Source: Cyanobacteria bacterium OH_PDB_112
Lineage (GTDB): Bacteria; Cyanobacteriota; Vampirovibrionia; Gastranaerophilales; CAJFVJ01
Length of the DNA stretch: 6,946 nucleotides
Reading direction: 5' to 3'
NCBI GenBank assembly: GCA_023457295.1
Contig: JAEWLZ010000192.1
Coordinates: forward strand, 1-6,946
Shown piece by piece: positions 1 to 5,306 of this stretch (position 1 is the stretch's first letter; the number at the start of each line of letters is the position of its first letter). The notes below the pieces were generated by a model. The model saw only the letters and a list, made by a program, of their open reading frames with translations, had not been told where the DNA came from and did not search any database. The translations under genes and the position numbers were made by a program.

Positions 1-522
1 GTTTTCGATAGGGCGTGAAACATAAGAACCTCGAAGTTTTGGAATTATGCAGTAGCCGCACTGATAGTCGCATCCTTCCGCTATTTTTATGTAAGAACTT
101 GCACCGAGTGTTATTTGTTGTCTTTCAACAGTTTCGGGATAAATATAATAAGGATTTTTGTTTATAAAATCAGTGGCTTCTGCATTTTTTTCAATATTTT
201 TTACGACATCGACGATTTTTCCGTAATCTGAGGTACCTAAAAATGCGGAAACTTCAGGAATGGCTTTTTTAAGTTCTTCTGGATGTTTTTGTGGAAGACA
301 GCCTGTTACGATGATTTTTTTGCCGGAATGAGCCATTTCCAAAATTGACCGTACGGATTCAGTTTCTGCGTCATGAATAAAAGAGCAGGTATTTATAATA
401 ATGATATCAGCATTATCATCCAAAGTTATTTTATATCCTTCAGCAGTCAGCATTCCTAGCATAAGCTCTGAATCTATAAGGTTTTTGGCGCATCCGTGAT
501 TTATTAGTCCTATGGTTTTCAT
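1..522 (-). CDS. rimO: Ribosomal protein uS12 methylthiotransferase RimO, N-terminal part (cut by window edge)
   Basis: Seen: 174 residues running off the left edge. The protein opens MKTIGLINHGCAKNLIDSE, the RimO form of the MTTase signature (GCAKNLxDSE). Cys11, Cys46 and Cys75 are the expected ligands of the auxiliary 4Fe-4S cluster. Cys151, Cys155 and Cys158 (CDYQCGYC) form the radical-SAM CxxxCxxC motif, followed by IIPKLRG as in RimO. The rest of the radical-SAM barrel and the C-terminal TRAM domain lie outside the window. Family knowledge: RimO methylthiolates a conserved aspartate of ribosomal protein S12 in the cytoplasm; its relative MiaB modifies tRNA. The GCAKNL wording and the CIIPKLRG segment favour RimO. 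The start is ATG at 520-522 because the conserved N-terminus begins there. An in-frame TTG six codons upstream is less likely. No Shine-Dalgarno site precedes the ATG, and a TATAAT sits 6 bases upstream, so the mRNA may be leaderless. Confidence 0.93.
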   Translation of the reverse strand, partial: MKTIGLINHGCAKNLIDSELMLGMLTAEGYKITLDDNADIIIINTCSFIHDAETESVRSILEMAHSGKKIIVTGCLPQKHPEELKKAIPEVSAFLGTSDYGKIVDVVKNIEKNAEATDFINKNPYYIYPETVERQQITLGASSYIKIAEGCDYQCGYCIIPKLRGSYVSRPIEN

Positions 523-528
523 AAGAGT

Positions 529-534
529 ATTATA
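529..534 (-). promoter_or_regulatory. Putative -10 element of rimO
   Basis: On the minus strand these bases read TATAAT, a perfect -10 consensus, ending 6 bases before the rimO ATG. A 17-bp spacer places TTAAAA (552-557) at the -35, only a moderate match to TTGACA in a very A/T-rich stretch. If used, transcription would begin at or within a base or two of the ATG. Confidence 0.5.
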
Positions 535-637
535 GGTCAAAAAATAAAAAATTTTAAAAAAAATAAAAAAATATGGAACTTTTTTGTAAAAAGAACATCT
601 ATATATTAAGACAACTCCTTAACACTCAAATTCCCCT

Positions 638-660
638 AACTCCTTTTTTGGGAGTTTTTT
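638..660 (+). terminator. Hairpin plus T-run, intrinsic-terminator-like
   Basis: AACTCC (638-643) can pair with GGAGTT (651-656) across a 7-base loop, and the run continues as TTTT (657-660) then TATT. This has the form of a Rho-independent terminator for + strand transcription, with a short six-pair stem. No + strand gene lies upstream in the window, so it would end an unseen short RNA. On the minus strand the same hairpin lacks a T-run on its 3' side, so it is not an obvious terminator for the winged-helix gene at 792-1112. Confidence 0.45.
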
Positions 661-669
661 ATTGCGGAT

Positions 670-694
670 TTTTGACTTCACATCAGTAATTTTT
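670..694 (-). repeat. 25-bp direct repeat, copy 1
   Basis: On the minus strand this reads AAAAATTACTGATGTGAAGT followed by CAAAA. It matches the copy at 768-792 at 23 of 25 positions, in the same orientation, with start-to-start distance 98 bp. Both copies translate on the minus strand as ITDV-x-SK, but in different frames because 98 is not a multiple of three. Confidence 0.7.
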
Positions 695-703
695 GCTCCT
701 GTG

Positions 704-722
704 GAGTTTATTTCATAAACTC
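704..722. repeat. Perfect 8-bp stem-loop inside the composite repeat
   Basis: GAGTTTAT (704-711) and ATAAACTC (715-722) are exact inverted copies around a 3-base loop. It lies between the two 25-bp direct repeats. No T-run follows on either strand, so it does not look like a terminator. Confidence 0.6.
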
Positions 723-745
723 TTACGTCGCTCTCGTCAAGTTCG

Positions 746-772
746 CAAAACAAGTCTCATCGCCTTGTTTTG
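746..772. repeat. Perfect 9-bp stem-loop inside the composite repeat
   Basis: CAAAACAAG (746-754) and CTTGTTTTG (764-772) are exact inverted copies with a 9-base loop. The right arm overlaps the second 25-bp direct repeat. On the minus strand it begins about 20 bases after the stop codon of the winged-helix gene, so it could act as a 3' end structure for that transcript, but the stem is A/T-rich and has no separate T-run. Confidence 0.6.
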
Positions 773-792
773 ACTCCACATCCGTAATTTTT
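768..792 (-). repeat. 25-bp direct repeat, copy 2
   Basis: Second copy of the repeat at 670-694, with two mismatches. It abuts the stop codon of the winged-helix gene (TAA at 792-794). The gene's reading frame continues past that stop as KITDVESKQGDETCFANL and then meets another stop. The element may therefore have landed at, or shaped, the 3' end of that gene. Confidence 0.7.
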
Positions 793-1112
793 TAATACTC
801 AAAATATTTATCAAAATCCACATCCGAAAAATCGCTCAAAAGCCTGTAATAAGGGTCTTCTATATTCATTCTTTGGAAAGAATAATCATCAAATTTCCAA
901 AGTTTTGGGTTTATTCCGATAGAGCGAATTACTCCCGCGTCAAAGAGGATTTTCAGTTTCTTTTTAACAATTTCAGGTTTTAGTCCGAGCCTTTTGGAAA
1001 TCTCGATAGTTGAAATTCCATCGCAATTTTTGCATCTTTGAGGAGTGCAGAACATCAATTCAAGTCCTATCGATTTTAAAACTTCGTCTTTAATTTCAAC
1101 AGTTTCGTGCAT
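792..1112 (-). CDS. Small winged-helix DNA-binding protein with a cysteine cluster, unknown function
   Basis: Seen: 106 residues. Residues about 33-78 read as a winged helix: helix STIEISKRLGL, turn KPEIVK, recognition-type helix KKLKILFDAGVI, then a short wing (RSIGINPKLWKF). This resembles ArsR/MarR-type folds. Before it, Cys22, Cys27 and Cys30 (C-x4-C-x2-C in FCTPQRCKNCD) could bind a metal or Fe-S cluster or sense redox state; a fourth ligand is not obvious. The tail is acidic and aromatic (DFSDVDFDKYFEY). ATG at 1110-1112 is preceded by AGGA four bases upstream, so the start is well supported. The gene is divergent from the HAD hydrolase, and a CGATA/TATCG palindrome overlaps its likely -10, which suggests autoregulation or control of the hydrolase (inference). 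I do not recognise the specific family. Its 3' end touches the composite repeat, so the original C-terminus may have been altered. Confidence 0.75.
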   Translation of the reverse strand: MHETVEIKDEVLKSIGLELMFCTPQRCKNCDGISTIEISKRLGLKPEIVKKKLKILFDAGVIRSIGINPKLWKFDDYSFQRMNIEDPYYRLLSDFSDVDFDKYFEY

Positions 1113-1141
1113 TTTTCCTGAAACACCGTATCCTTTTTATC

Positions 1142-1155
1142 CGATAGCATTATCG
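1142..1155. promoter_or_regulatory. Palindromic candidate operator between the winged-helix and HAD genes
   Basis: CGATA (1142-1146) and TATCG (1151-1155) form an exact inverted repeat with a 4-base spacer. On the minus strand the right part includes GATAAT (1149-1154), the best -10 match for the winged-helix gene, about 36 bases from its ATG. A small palindrome over the promoter of a winged-helix gene is the usual layout of an autoregulated operator. Binding is inferred. Confidence 0.35.
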
Positions 1156-1209
1156 TTTAAAAACTTATAAAACTTTATATTTTGGTTAAGTTTTGTTACA
1201 ATATACTTA

Positions 1210-1215
1210 TATAAT
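1210..1215 (+). promoter_or_regulatory. Putative -10 element of the HAD hydrolase gene
   Basis: A perfect TATAAT lies 18 bases before the ATG at 1234. No good -35 is present at the usual spacing; TTAAGT (1186-1191, spacer 18) is the nearest fair candidate. A second, weaker hexamer TATAGT (1224-1229) lies closer to the ATG. The predicted 5' leader is about 12 bases with no clear Shine-Dalgarno site. Confidence 0.4.
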
Positions 1216-1233
1216 AAACGGGATATAGTAAAA

Positions 1234-1890
1234 ATGGAACAGACCAAAGGAATAATATTTGATTTAGACGGGACGTTGGCAGATACTCTACCGCTTTGTC
1301 TTTTGTCTTTTCAAGAGGCAGTTGAAAAGGTTTCAGGCAATCGTCCTTCAAAAGAAGAAGTTGAAGCTTTTTGGGGTTATTCAGAAACAGGTATCGTAAA
1401 AAATCTTTATCCTCAAAATTGGGAAGAATGCTTTGAAGCGTTTTTAGATGTTTATCAAAAAAATCATTCTATGTGTTGTGAGCTTTTTGACGGAATGATT
1501 GAAGTTTTAGATTCTTTGAAGCAAAATTCTTTTAAAATCGCTCTTGTTACAGGCAAAGGAGAGGATTCTTGCCGTATTACTTTATCAGAATTTGGCATAA
1601 AAAAATATTTTGATATTGTTGAAACAGGTTCAGAAATTGGTTCTATAAAGCCAGATTGTATTTTAAGAGTTCTTGAGGAATGGGGGATTGAAGCCCATGA
1701 AACATATTATGTAGGAGATTCCGTTACTGATATGACAGATTCTAAGCAGGTAAAAGTAAAGACAATCGCGGCAGCTTGGGCGCAAACAGCTAAAAAAGAA
1801 CTTTTAGAAGCTCAAAATCCTGATGAAATCTTTTACTCTGTTCAAGAATTTTCAAAATGGGTCAAAAACGGTATTAAGAGTAGGGTTTAG
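1234..1890 (+). CDS. HAD-superfamily hydrolase, phosphoglycolate phosphatase/PpaX-like
   Basis: Seen: 218 residues with all four HAD motifs. Motif I is FDLDGT (nucleophile Asp10, acid/base Asp12). Motif II is LVTGK with Thr106. Motif III is Lys139 in GSIKPD. Motif IV is GDSVTD with Asp162 and Asp166, the magnesium ligands. A helical C1-type cap fills residues about 18-85. Length and order match the Gph/PpaX/beta-phosphoglucomutase-like subgroup. Family knowledge: these cytoplasmic, magnesium-dependent enzymes remove phosphate from small metabolites or hydrolyse pyrophosphate. The exact substrate cannot be read from sequence; phosphoglycolate or another sugar or nucleotide phosphate is plausible. 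It is a single gene, divergent from the winged-helix gene. The ATG at 1234 fits because motif I begins at residue 9, as usual. No good terminator follows, only a hairpin without a T-run at 1905-1927. Confidence 0.9.
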   Translation: MEQTKGIIFDLDGTLADTLPLCLLSFQEAVEKVSGNRPSKEEVEAFWGYSETGIVKNLYPQNWEECFEAFLDVYQKNHSMCCELFDGMIEVLDSLKQNSFKIALVTGKGEDSCRITLSEFGIKKYFDIVETGSEIGSIKPDCILRVLEEWGIEAHETYYVGDSVTDMTDSKQVKVKTIAAAWAQTAKKELLEAQNPDEIFYSVQEFSKWVKNGIKSRV

Positions 1891-1904
1891 CTAACTTGAG
1901 TCTA

Positions 1905-1927
1905 GGTTTTTTGGAGGATAAAAAACC
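1905..1927 (+). other. Stem-loop with GGAGGAT in the loop
   Basis: GGTTTTTT (1905-1912) pairs exactly with AAAAAACC (1920-1927), and the 7-base loop is GGAGGAT. No T-run follows, so it is a poor intrinsic terminator for the HAD gene. The loop has a near-ideal Shine-Dalgarno core, but no start codon lies at the usual distance; the next ATG is at 1947. Its role is unknown. Confidence 0.4.
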
Positions 1928-1940
1928 GTAAAAACTACTC

Positions 1941-1946
1941 TATACT
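1941..1946 (+). promoter_or_regulatory. Putative -10 element of the 61-residue protein gene
   Basis: TATACT lies 30 bases before the preferred ATG at 1977 and directly abuts an upstream in-frame ATG at 1947. No convincing -35 is present, since the region around 1918-1923 is A-rich. If used, the RNA would start near 1953, which excludes 1947 as a start. Confidence 0.3.
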
Positions 1947-1976
1947 ATGAGTGTATATCAAGTTAAGGTTTTTTAT

Positions 1977-2162
1977 ATGAAATTCAAATCATCTGAAAAT
2001 GAAATAAAGAATGCAATAGAAATTTTGGATAGTCTTATTAATTCCAAGCCTACTACTGCTTTGGAAACAATAAGGAATTACAAGGCTTCAAGGAATTTTG
2101 ATATGTTTACATCTTATAGGCTCAACAAAGAAATTAAACGTATGAATAGCCTTAACAAGTGA
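1977..2162 (+). CDS. Small charged helical protein, unknown function
   Basis: Seen: 61 residues, lysine- and asparagine-rich, opening MKFKSSENEIKNAIEILDSL and predicted mainly helical by eye, with no signal peptide, membrane segment or catalytic motif. Start choice: an in-frame ATG at 1947 would add ten residues, but it has no ribosome binding site and follows directly on a TATACT hexamer (1941-1946) that looks like a -10. The ATG at 1977 has TAAGG (1964-1968) eight bases upstream, so I prefer it. The predicted RNA start near 1953 also falls after 1947. The last 11 bases overlap the convergent glycosyltransferase gene, so the two transcripts would be antisense to each other there. I do not recognise a family. 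A spurious frame is possible, but the site, start and codon use look natural. Confidence 0.5.
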   Translation: MKFKSSENEIKNAIEILDSLINSKPTTALETIRNYKASRNFDMFTSYRLNKEIKRMNSLNK

Positions 2163-3183
2163 CATTAAGAGAATTAAGGGCATCTATTACTATTTGAGGT
2201 TTTAATTCTTTAAGGCATTTAAGATGTGGGCACATCCTTAAATTGCAAGGATTGCAAGGCATATTGGCGTGTAGTTGAATTATATTTGAATTTGGTGCGT
2301 GCGGCTTCCATTGTTTAAAGTTTGTGGGACCATAAAGAACTATTATGTTTGGAACTTTTGCGACCGCAGCCAAATGTGCAGGAGCAGAATCGGTAGTAAT
2401 CAAGATATTTGCATTATAAAGAAGTGAAATAGTTTGCTTGATTGAAGTTTTTCCGCAAAGGTTAATTACATTTTCGGCAAGAAGTTCATTAGGAGGTGTA
2501 TTGCTTCCTATAATATAAATTTCATCATCTTTAAGATAGTCTACAATTTCTTTCCAGTAAGAAATATCCCACTGTTTGGAATAAATACTTGCTCCCAAAT
2601 GCAAAAAAACCTTTCTTTTATCGGTATTTTTAATAAATTTTTTGCTTGAATTTATGTCATTAAAGTCGACTTTAACTTCAAGTTGTCTGTCAAAAATTTT
2701 GAAACCGATTTGGCTTAAATAATCTAAATAAACATCTATTTGCGGTTTTGTATCTTTTAGTGGTGTGGTTTTAAGTACATATGTAAATAGATTTCCAAAA
2801 AATTTGTGAAGATGTATATTTGCTCTTTGCATATCTATTATGACTTTTTGTTTGATGTTGGATTTGAGAATATTGAATATCCAAGGCAGTGAAAAATCAA
2901 GAATAATAGCGGTATCATATTGTCGTTTTTTTAAAAATCTTGAAATATTTCCGATTTTATCTTTTGAAAAAATAACATCAATTCCGGAATTTCCTTCAAG
3001 CATTGCCGCAATAGTTTGATTAGCGCATATATGTACAACTGAATTTTGAGGTAAATTACGTCTGTAATTTCTCAAAAAAGCCGTCAAAAGAACACTGTCA
3101 CCGATAAAATCCGGAAAAACAATTAATGTCTTTTTTGGCGGTAAAAATTTTGTGCTTTTCCTGTTAAAAACTTCTTCATGCAT
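2152..3183 (-). CDS. Glycosyltransferase family 9 (heptosyltransferase-type) protein
   Basis: Seen: 343 residues from ATG at 3181-3183, with the two Rossmann-like halves of GT9/GT-B enzymes. Near the N-terminus LIVFPDFIGD matches the family's (I/V)xxxxxxGD start. The second half begins VFLHLGAS (about 192-199), followed by KQW. The sugar-nucleotide site TTDSAPAHLAAV (about 263-274) corresponds to the family's DSGPMHLA, and GPTN follows. The C-terminus has four cysteines (310, 313, 318, 323; CNPC then MCPHLKC), a pattern common in this family. Family knowledge: such enzymes add heptose or a related sugar to the lipopolysaccharide core on the cytoplasmic face of the inner membrane. The actual donor and acceptor are unknown. 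A TTG two codons upstream is an alternative start. Neither start has a clear ribosome binding site. The 3' end overlaps the convergent 61-residue gene by 11 bases. Confidence 0.88.
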   Translation of the reverse strand: MHEEVFNRKSTKFLPPKKTLIVFPDFIGDSVLLTAFLRNYRRNLPQNSVVHICANQTIAAMLEGNSGIDVIFSKDKIGNISRFLKKRQYDTAIILDFSLPWIFNILKSNIKQKVIIDMQRANIHLHKFFGNLFTYVLKTTPLKDTKPQIDVYLDYLSQIGFKIFDRQLEVKVDFNDINSSKKFIKNTDKRKVFLHLGASIYSKQWDISYWKEIVDYLKDDEIYIIGSNTPPNELLAENVINLCGKTSIKQTISLLYNANILITTDSAPAHLAAVAKVPNIIVLYGPTNFKQWKPHAPNSNIIQLHANMPCNPCNLRMCPHLKCLKELKPQIVIDALNSLNVTC

Positions 3184-3245
3184 AATCAAATCAAACCATT
3201 TCTTTGTTGGAAATTAATCGGACGGATGTGCTAATATGTATTACC

Positions 3246-3251
3246 GATAAT
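3246..3251 (+). promoter_or_regulatory. Putative -10 element of the metallophosphoesterase gene
   Basis: GATAAT matches the consensus at five of six positions and ends 14 bases before the ATG at 3266. A second candidate, an extended TGC-TAATAT, lies at 3229-3237. No good -35 is visible for either, so the choice is uncertain. Confidence 0.3.
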
Positions 3252-3265
3252 TTTTGAGTAGAAGT

Positions 3266-4012
3266 ATGTTTGAGCTGGAAGTAAAAAAACTTAAGTCGAG
3301 TGCAAAATTTCGGGGACTAAAAATAGTTCAAATTTCAGATTTGCACATATCTAAATTCAACATAGAGTTAATGGAAAGTATTGTAGAAAGAATAAATCGT
3401 CTGCAAGCTGATATTGTTGTTGTTACAGGGGATTTTATTTGTAACGGCGGTCAGTGTCTTTTGGAGTTGAGAGATTTTTTAAAAAAAATTGATGCAAAAA
3501 TAAATAAATATGCCTGCATGGGAAATCATGATTATGCGGATAATGATTGCGGAAAAAAAGTTGAAAAGATGTTAAAAGCCAGTGATTTTACTCTTTTGAA
3601 AAATTGTAGAGAGGAAGTCTTTTTTAATTTTCATAAGATAGGTTTTGCGGGGCTTGATGATTTTGAAGAGGGACAAATTTCTTATAAAGATACTGCTATT
3701 GAGCCGGATGATATAGTTCTTGCCCATAATCCTATTACTTTTTTGGAGACATACAAATATTCTCCGACTCTTATATTATCGGGACATACTCATGGCGGGC
3801 AGATTAAATGCGGCTTTTTAAAATTTTTATGTAGTAAAATTTTTAATTTTGACTATTTGGAAGGTATGTACAAAAAGGACGAGAGCCTTTTGTATGTAAA
3901 TAGAGGTGTGGGGAATGTGGTTTTTAAGCCCCGAATTTTGAACCGGGAATTTTTTATTCATACACCCCGAATTAACGCTAAAGCTGAAATTACAGTTTTT
4001 GAGTTTGTTTAA
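3266..4012 (+). CDS. Calcineurin-like metallophosphoesterase (YaeI/YkuE/LpxG-like)
   Basis: Seen: 248 residues from ATG at 3266 with the full dimetal motif set: SDLH (Asp25, His27), VVTGD (Asp56), MGNHD (Asn87, His88), a lone His at LAHNP (His154), and SGHTHGGQ (His174, His176). No clear signal peptide or membrane helix is seen, although many YaeI/YkuE relatives have one; the protein begins close to the catalytic core. Family knowledge: this group includes phosphodiesterases of phospholipids and lipid A precursors. The chlamydial member LpxG cleaves UDP-2,3-diacylglucosamine. Here the substrate is unproven, and an LpxG-type role is only suggested by the divergent glycosyltransferase next door. 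An in-frame TTG at 3254 is an alternative start, but it lies only two bases after GATAAT, the likely -10, so ATG is preferred. Confidence 0.88.
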   Translation: MFELEVKKLKSSAKFRGLKIVQISDLHISKFNIELMESIVERINRLQADIVVVTGDFICNGGQCLLELRDFLKKIDAKINKYACMGNHDYADNDCGKKVEKMLKASDFTLLKNCREEVFFNFHKIGFAGLDDFEEGQISYKDTAIEPDDIVLAHNPITFLETYKYSPTLILSGHTHGGQIKCGFLKFLCSKIFNFDYLEGMYKKDESLLYVNRGVGNVVFKPRILNREFFIHTPRINAKAEITVFEFV

Positions 4013-4022
4013 AATTAGAATT

Positions 4023-4056
4023 TCGGGTAATTTTATCAAAAATCTAAATTGCCCGA
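4023..4056. repeat. Long stem-loop after the metallophosphoesterase gene
   Basis: TCGGGTAATTT (4023-4033) pairs with AAATTGCCCGA (4046-4056): 11 pairs with one G-T wobble and a 12-base loop. It begins 11 bases after the stop codon and is the strongest hairpin in the window. It lacks a following T-run on either strand, so it may be a weak terminator or a 3' stabilising structure for the phosphoesterase mRNA. Confidence 0.55.
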
Positions 4057-4127
4057 CTGTTGAATTGGAATTTTTGACTGGATATTTCACGATATAGCAA
4101 CACGAAAAATTTTTTACAGGGGAGAAG

Positions 4128-4238
4128 ATGGCAAAAAAAGTTTTCTCGGCTATTAAGGCGCAAATCCACCTTAATATACCGTTATTAATTTTGACGATTT
4201 TTCATACGGTAATTTTAGTTTTGCTTATATTTTCATAA
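4128..4238 (+). CDS. Small single-pass membrane peptide, 36 residues, unknown function
   Basis: Seen: an ATG with AGGGGAG six to seven bases upstream, one of the clearest Shine-Dalgarno sites in the window, followed by 36 codons and TAA. The N-terminus is basic (MAKKVFSAIKAQIH). Residues about 15-36 are almost wholly hydrophobic (IPLLILTIFHTVILVLLIFS), enough for one membrane helix, and the peptide stops directly after it. Basic residues at the N-terminus suggest an N-in orientation. Its last 6 bases overlap the convergent thrC gene. It sits 115 bases after the phosphoesterase stop, beyond a hairpin, so it may have its own promoter; a TTGACT at 4074-4079 is present but no good -10 is spaced from it. 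Small hydrophobic peptides of this shape include type I toxins and membrane-complex subunits, but nothing here identifies one. Chance is possible, though the ribosome binding site argues against it. Confidence 0.5.
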   Translation: MAKKVFSAIKAQIHLNIPLLILTIFHTVILVLLIFS

Positions 4239-5306
4239 GCTTAGAGTTTTTACGATATCTTCGATTTTTGCAGTTGTTTTTTTGATTTCGCTTGCAGAGT
4301 ATTTCATTGCGGAATCAGGGTCTTTAAGCCCGTTGCCTGTAAGCACGCATACCGCTTTTGAACCTTCTTTGACAAGTCCCGCTTTGTGAGCTTTGATTAA
4401 ACCCGCAACAGAAGCAGAACTTGCCGGTTCTGCTAGAACTCCCTCAGTGGAAGCTAAAAGCTGATAAGCTTCTGCTATTTCTTCTTCTGTTACAAAATCT
4501 ATAATACCGTTTGACTCATCACGAGCGGCTTCTGCTTGTTGCCAGCTTGCCGGGTTGCCGATGCGGATTGCGGTTGCAAAAGTTTCAGGCTTCATTATGC
4601 GTTCACCGCGAACAATGGCAGCAGCACCTTCTGCTTCAAATCCGTACATTTTGGGTTTTGATGCGGCAAAACCTTTTTCATAAAATTCTTTAAAGCCTTT
4701 CCAATAAGCTGTTATATTACCTGCATTTCCAACAGGAATACACAGATAATCGGGAGCATCGCCAAGTGCTTCCACAATTTCAAATGCGGCTGTTTTTTGT
4801 CCTTCAATTCGGTAAGGATTTACAGAGTTTACAAGCGTAATAGGATATTTTTCAGAAAGCTCTCTCACAACTTCCAAAGCTTTATCAAAATTGTCATCAA
4901 TCGCAATGATTTCAGCACCGTACATCATAGCTTGAGCCAGTTTACCAAGAGCTATATAACCATCTGGTATAAGTACAAAAGTTTTAAGTCCCGCTTTTGC
5001 TCCGTAGGCGGCAGCAGCTGCGCTGGTATTGCCTGTGCTGGCGCAAATAATTGCGGTTGCACCTTCTTCTTTTGCTTTTGAAACCGCCATTGTCATTCCG
5101 CGGTCTTTGAAACTTCCTGTCGGATTTGCTCCTTCATACTTAAGATAAATTTCCGCATTTAATCCGATTTTTTTTGCAAGATTTTTGGCTTCAATAAGAG
5201 GTGTATTTCCTTCATTGATTGTTATTACAGGAGTTTTGTCCGAAACTGGTAAAAAATCTCTGTATTTATTTATAAGTCCTTGATAGTGGTTTGTTTTTGT
5301 TTGCAT
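4233..5306 (-). CDS. thrC: Threonine synthase
   Basis: Seen: 357 residues of the PLP-dependent fold-type II family. The PLP lysine is Lys67 in GSFKDRGM. The asparagine loop is ASTGNTSAAAAAY (89-101), the phosphate-binding loop is PVGNAGN (191-197), and LTGNGLKDPD (322-331) closes the site. INEGNTPL (30-37) is the usual N-terminal threonine synthase phrase. Family knowledge: the enzyme converts O-phospho-L-homoserine to L-threonine plus phosphate in the cytoplasm. The length of about 350 residues fits the short bacterial class rather than the long plant/fungal or E. coli form. The start ATG at 5304-5306 shares its A with the hom stop codon (TAATG), so translation is probably coupled; an AAGGG lies within the end of hom just upstream. 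No homoserine kinase gene is next to it. The 3' end overlaps the 36-residue peptide gene by 6 bases on the other strand. Confidence 0.96.
   Translation of the reverse strand: MQTKTNHYQGLINKYRDFLPVSDKTPVITINEGNTPLIEAKNLAKKIGLNAEIYLKYEGANPTGSFKDRGMTMAVSKAKEEGATAIICASTGNTSAAAAAYGAKAGLKTFVLIPDGYIALGKLAQAMMYGAEIIAIDDNFDKALEVVRELSEKYPITLVNSVNPYRIEGQKTAAFEIVEALGDAPDYLCIPVGNAGNITAYWKGFKEFYEKGFAASKPKMYGFEAEGAAAIVRGERIMKPETFATAIRIGNPASWQQAEAARDESNGIIDFVTEEEIAEAYQLLASTEGVLAEPASSASVAGLIKAHKAGLVKEGSKAVCVLTGNGLKDPDSAMKYSASEIKKTTAKIEDIVKTLSL

Noticed and set aside
573..689. A 38-codon + strand frame starting ATG GAA CTT in the rimO-upstream region
   Set aside because: No ribosome binding site, an A-rich upstream stretch, and it runs through the terminator-like hairpin and into the repeat. 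It is probably a chance frame.
670..792. The two 25-bp direct repeats as a minimal CRISPR array
   Set aside because: There are only two copies, with a 73-bp interval holding internal stem-loops, far longer than a normal spacer, and no cas genes.
3827..4090. An 87-codon minus-strand frame opposite the phosphoesterase 3' end
   Set aside because: It is antisense to conserved codons of a well-supported gene, has no ribosome binding site and no recognisable protein character.
4177..4211. Inverted repeat TACCGT/ACGGTA inside the 36-residue gene as a thrC terminator
   Set aside because: Only six pairs with a 23-base loop and no T-run on the minus strand.
4511..5081. Plus-strand frames opposite thrC (60 and 94 codons)
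   Set aside because: They are antisense shadows of a strongly conserved gene, with atypical composition (cysteine- and phenylalanine-rich).
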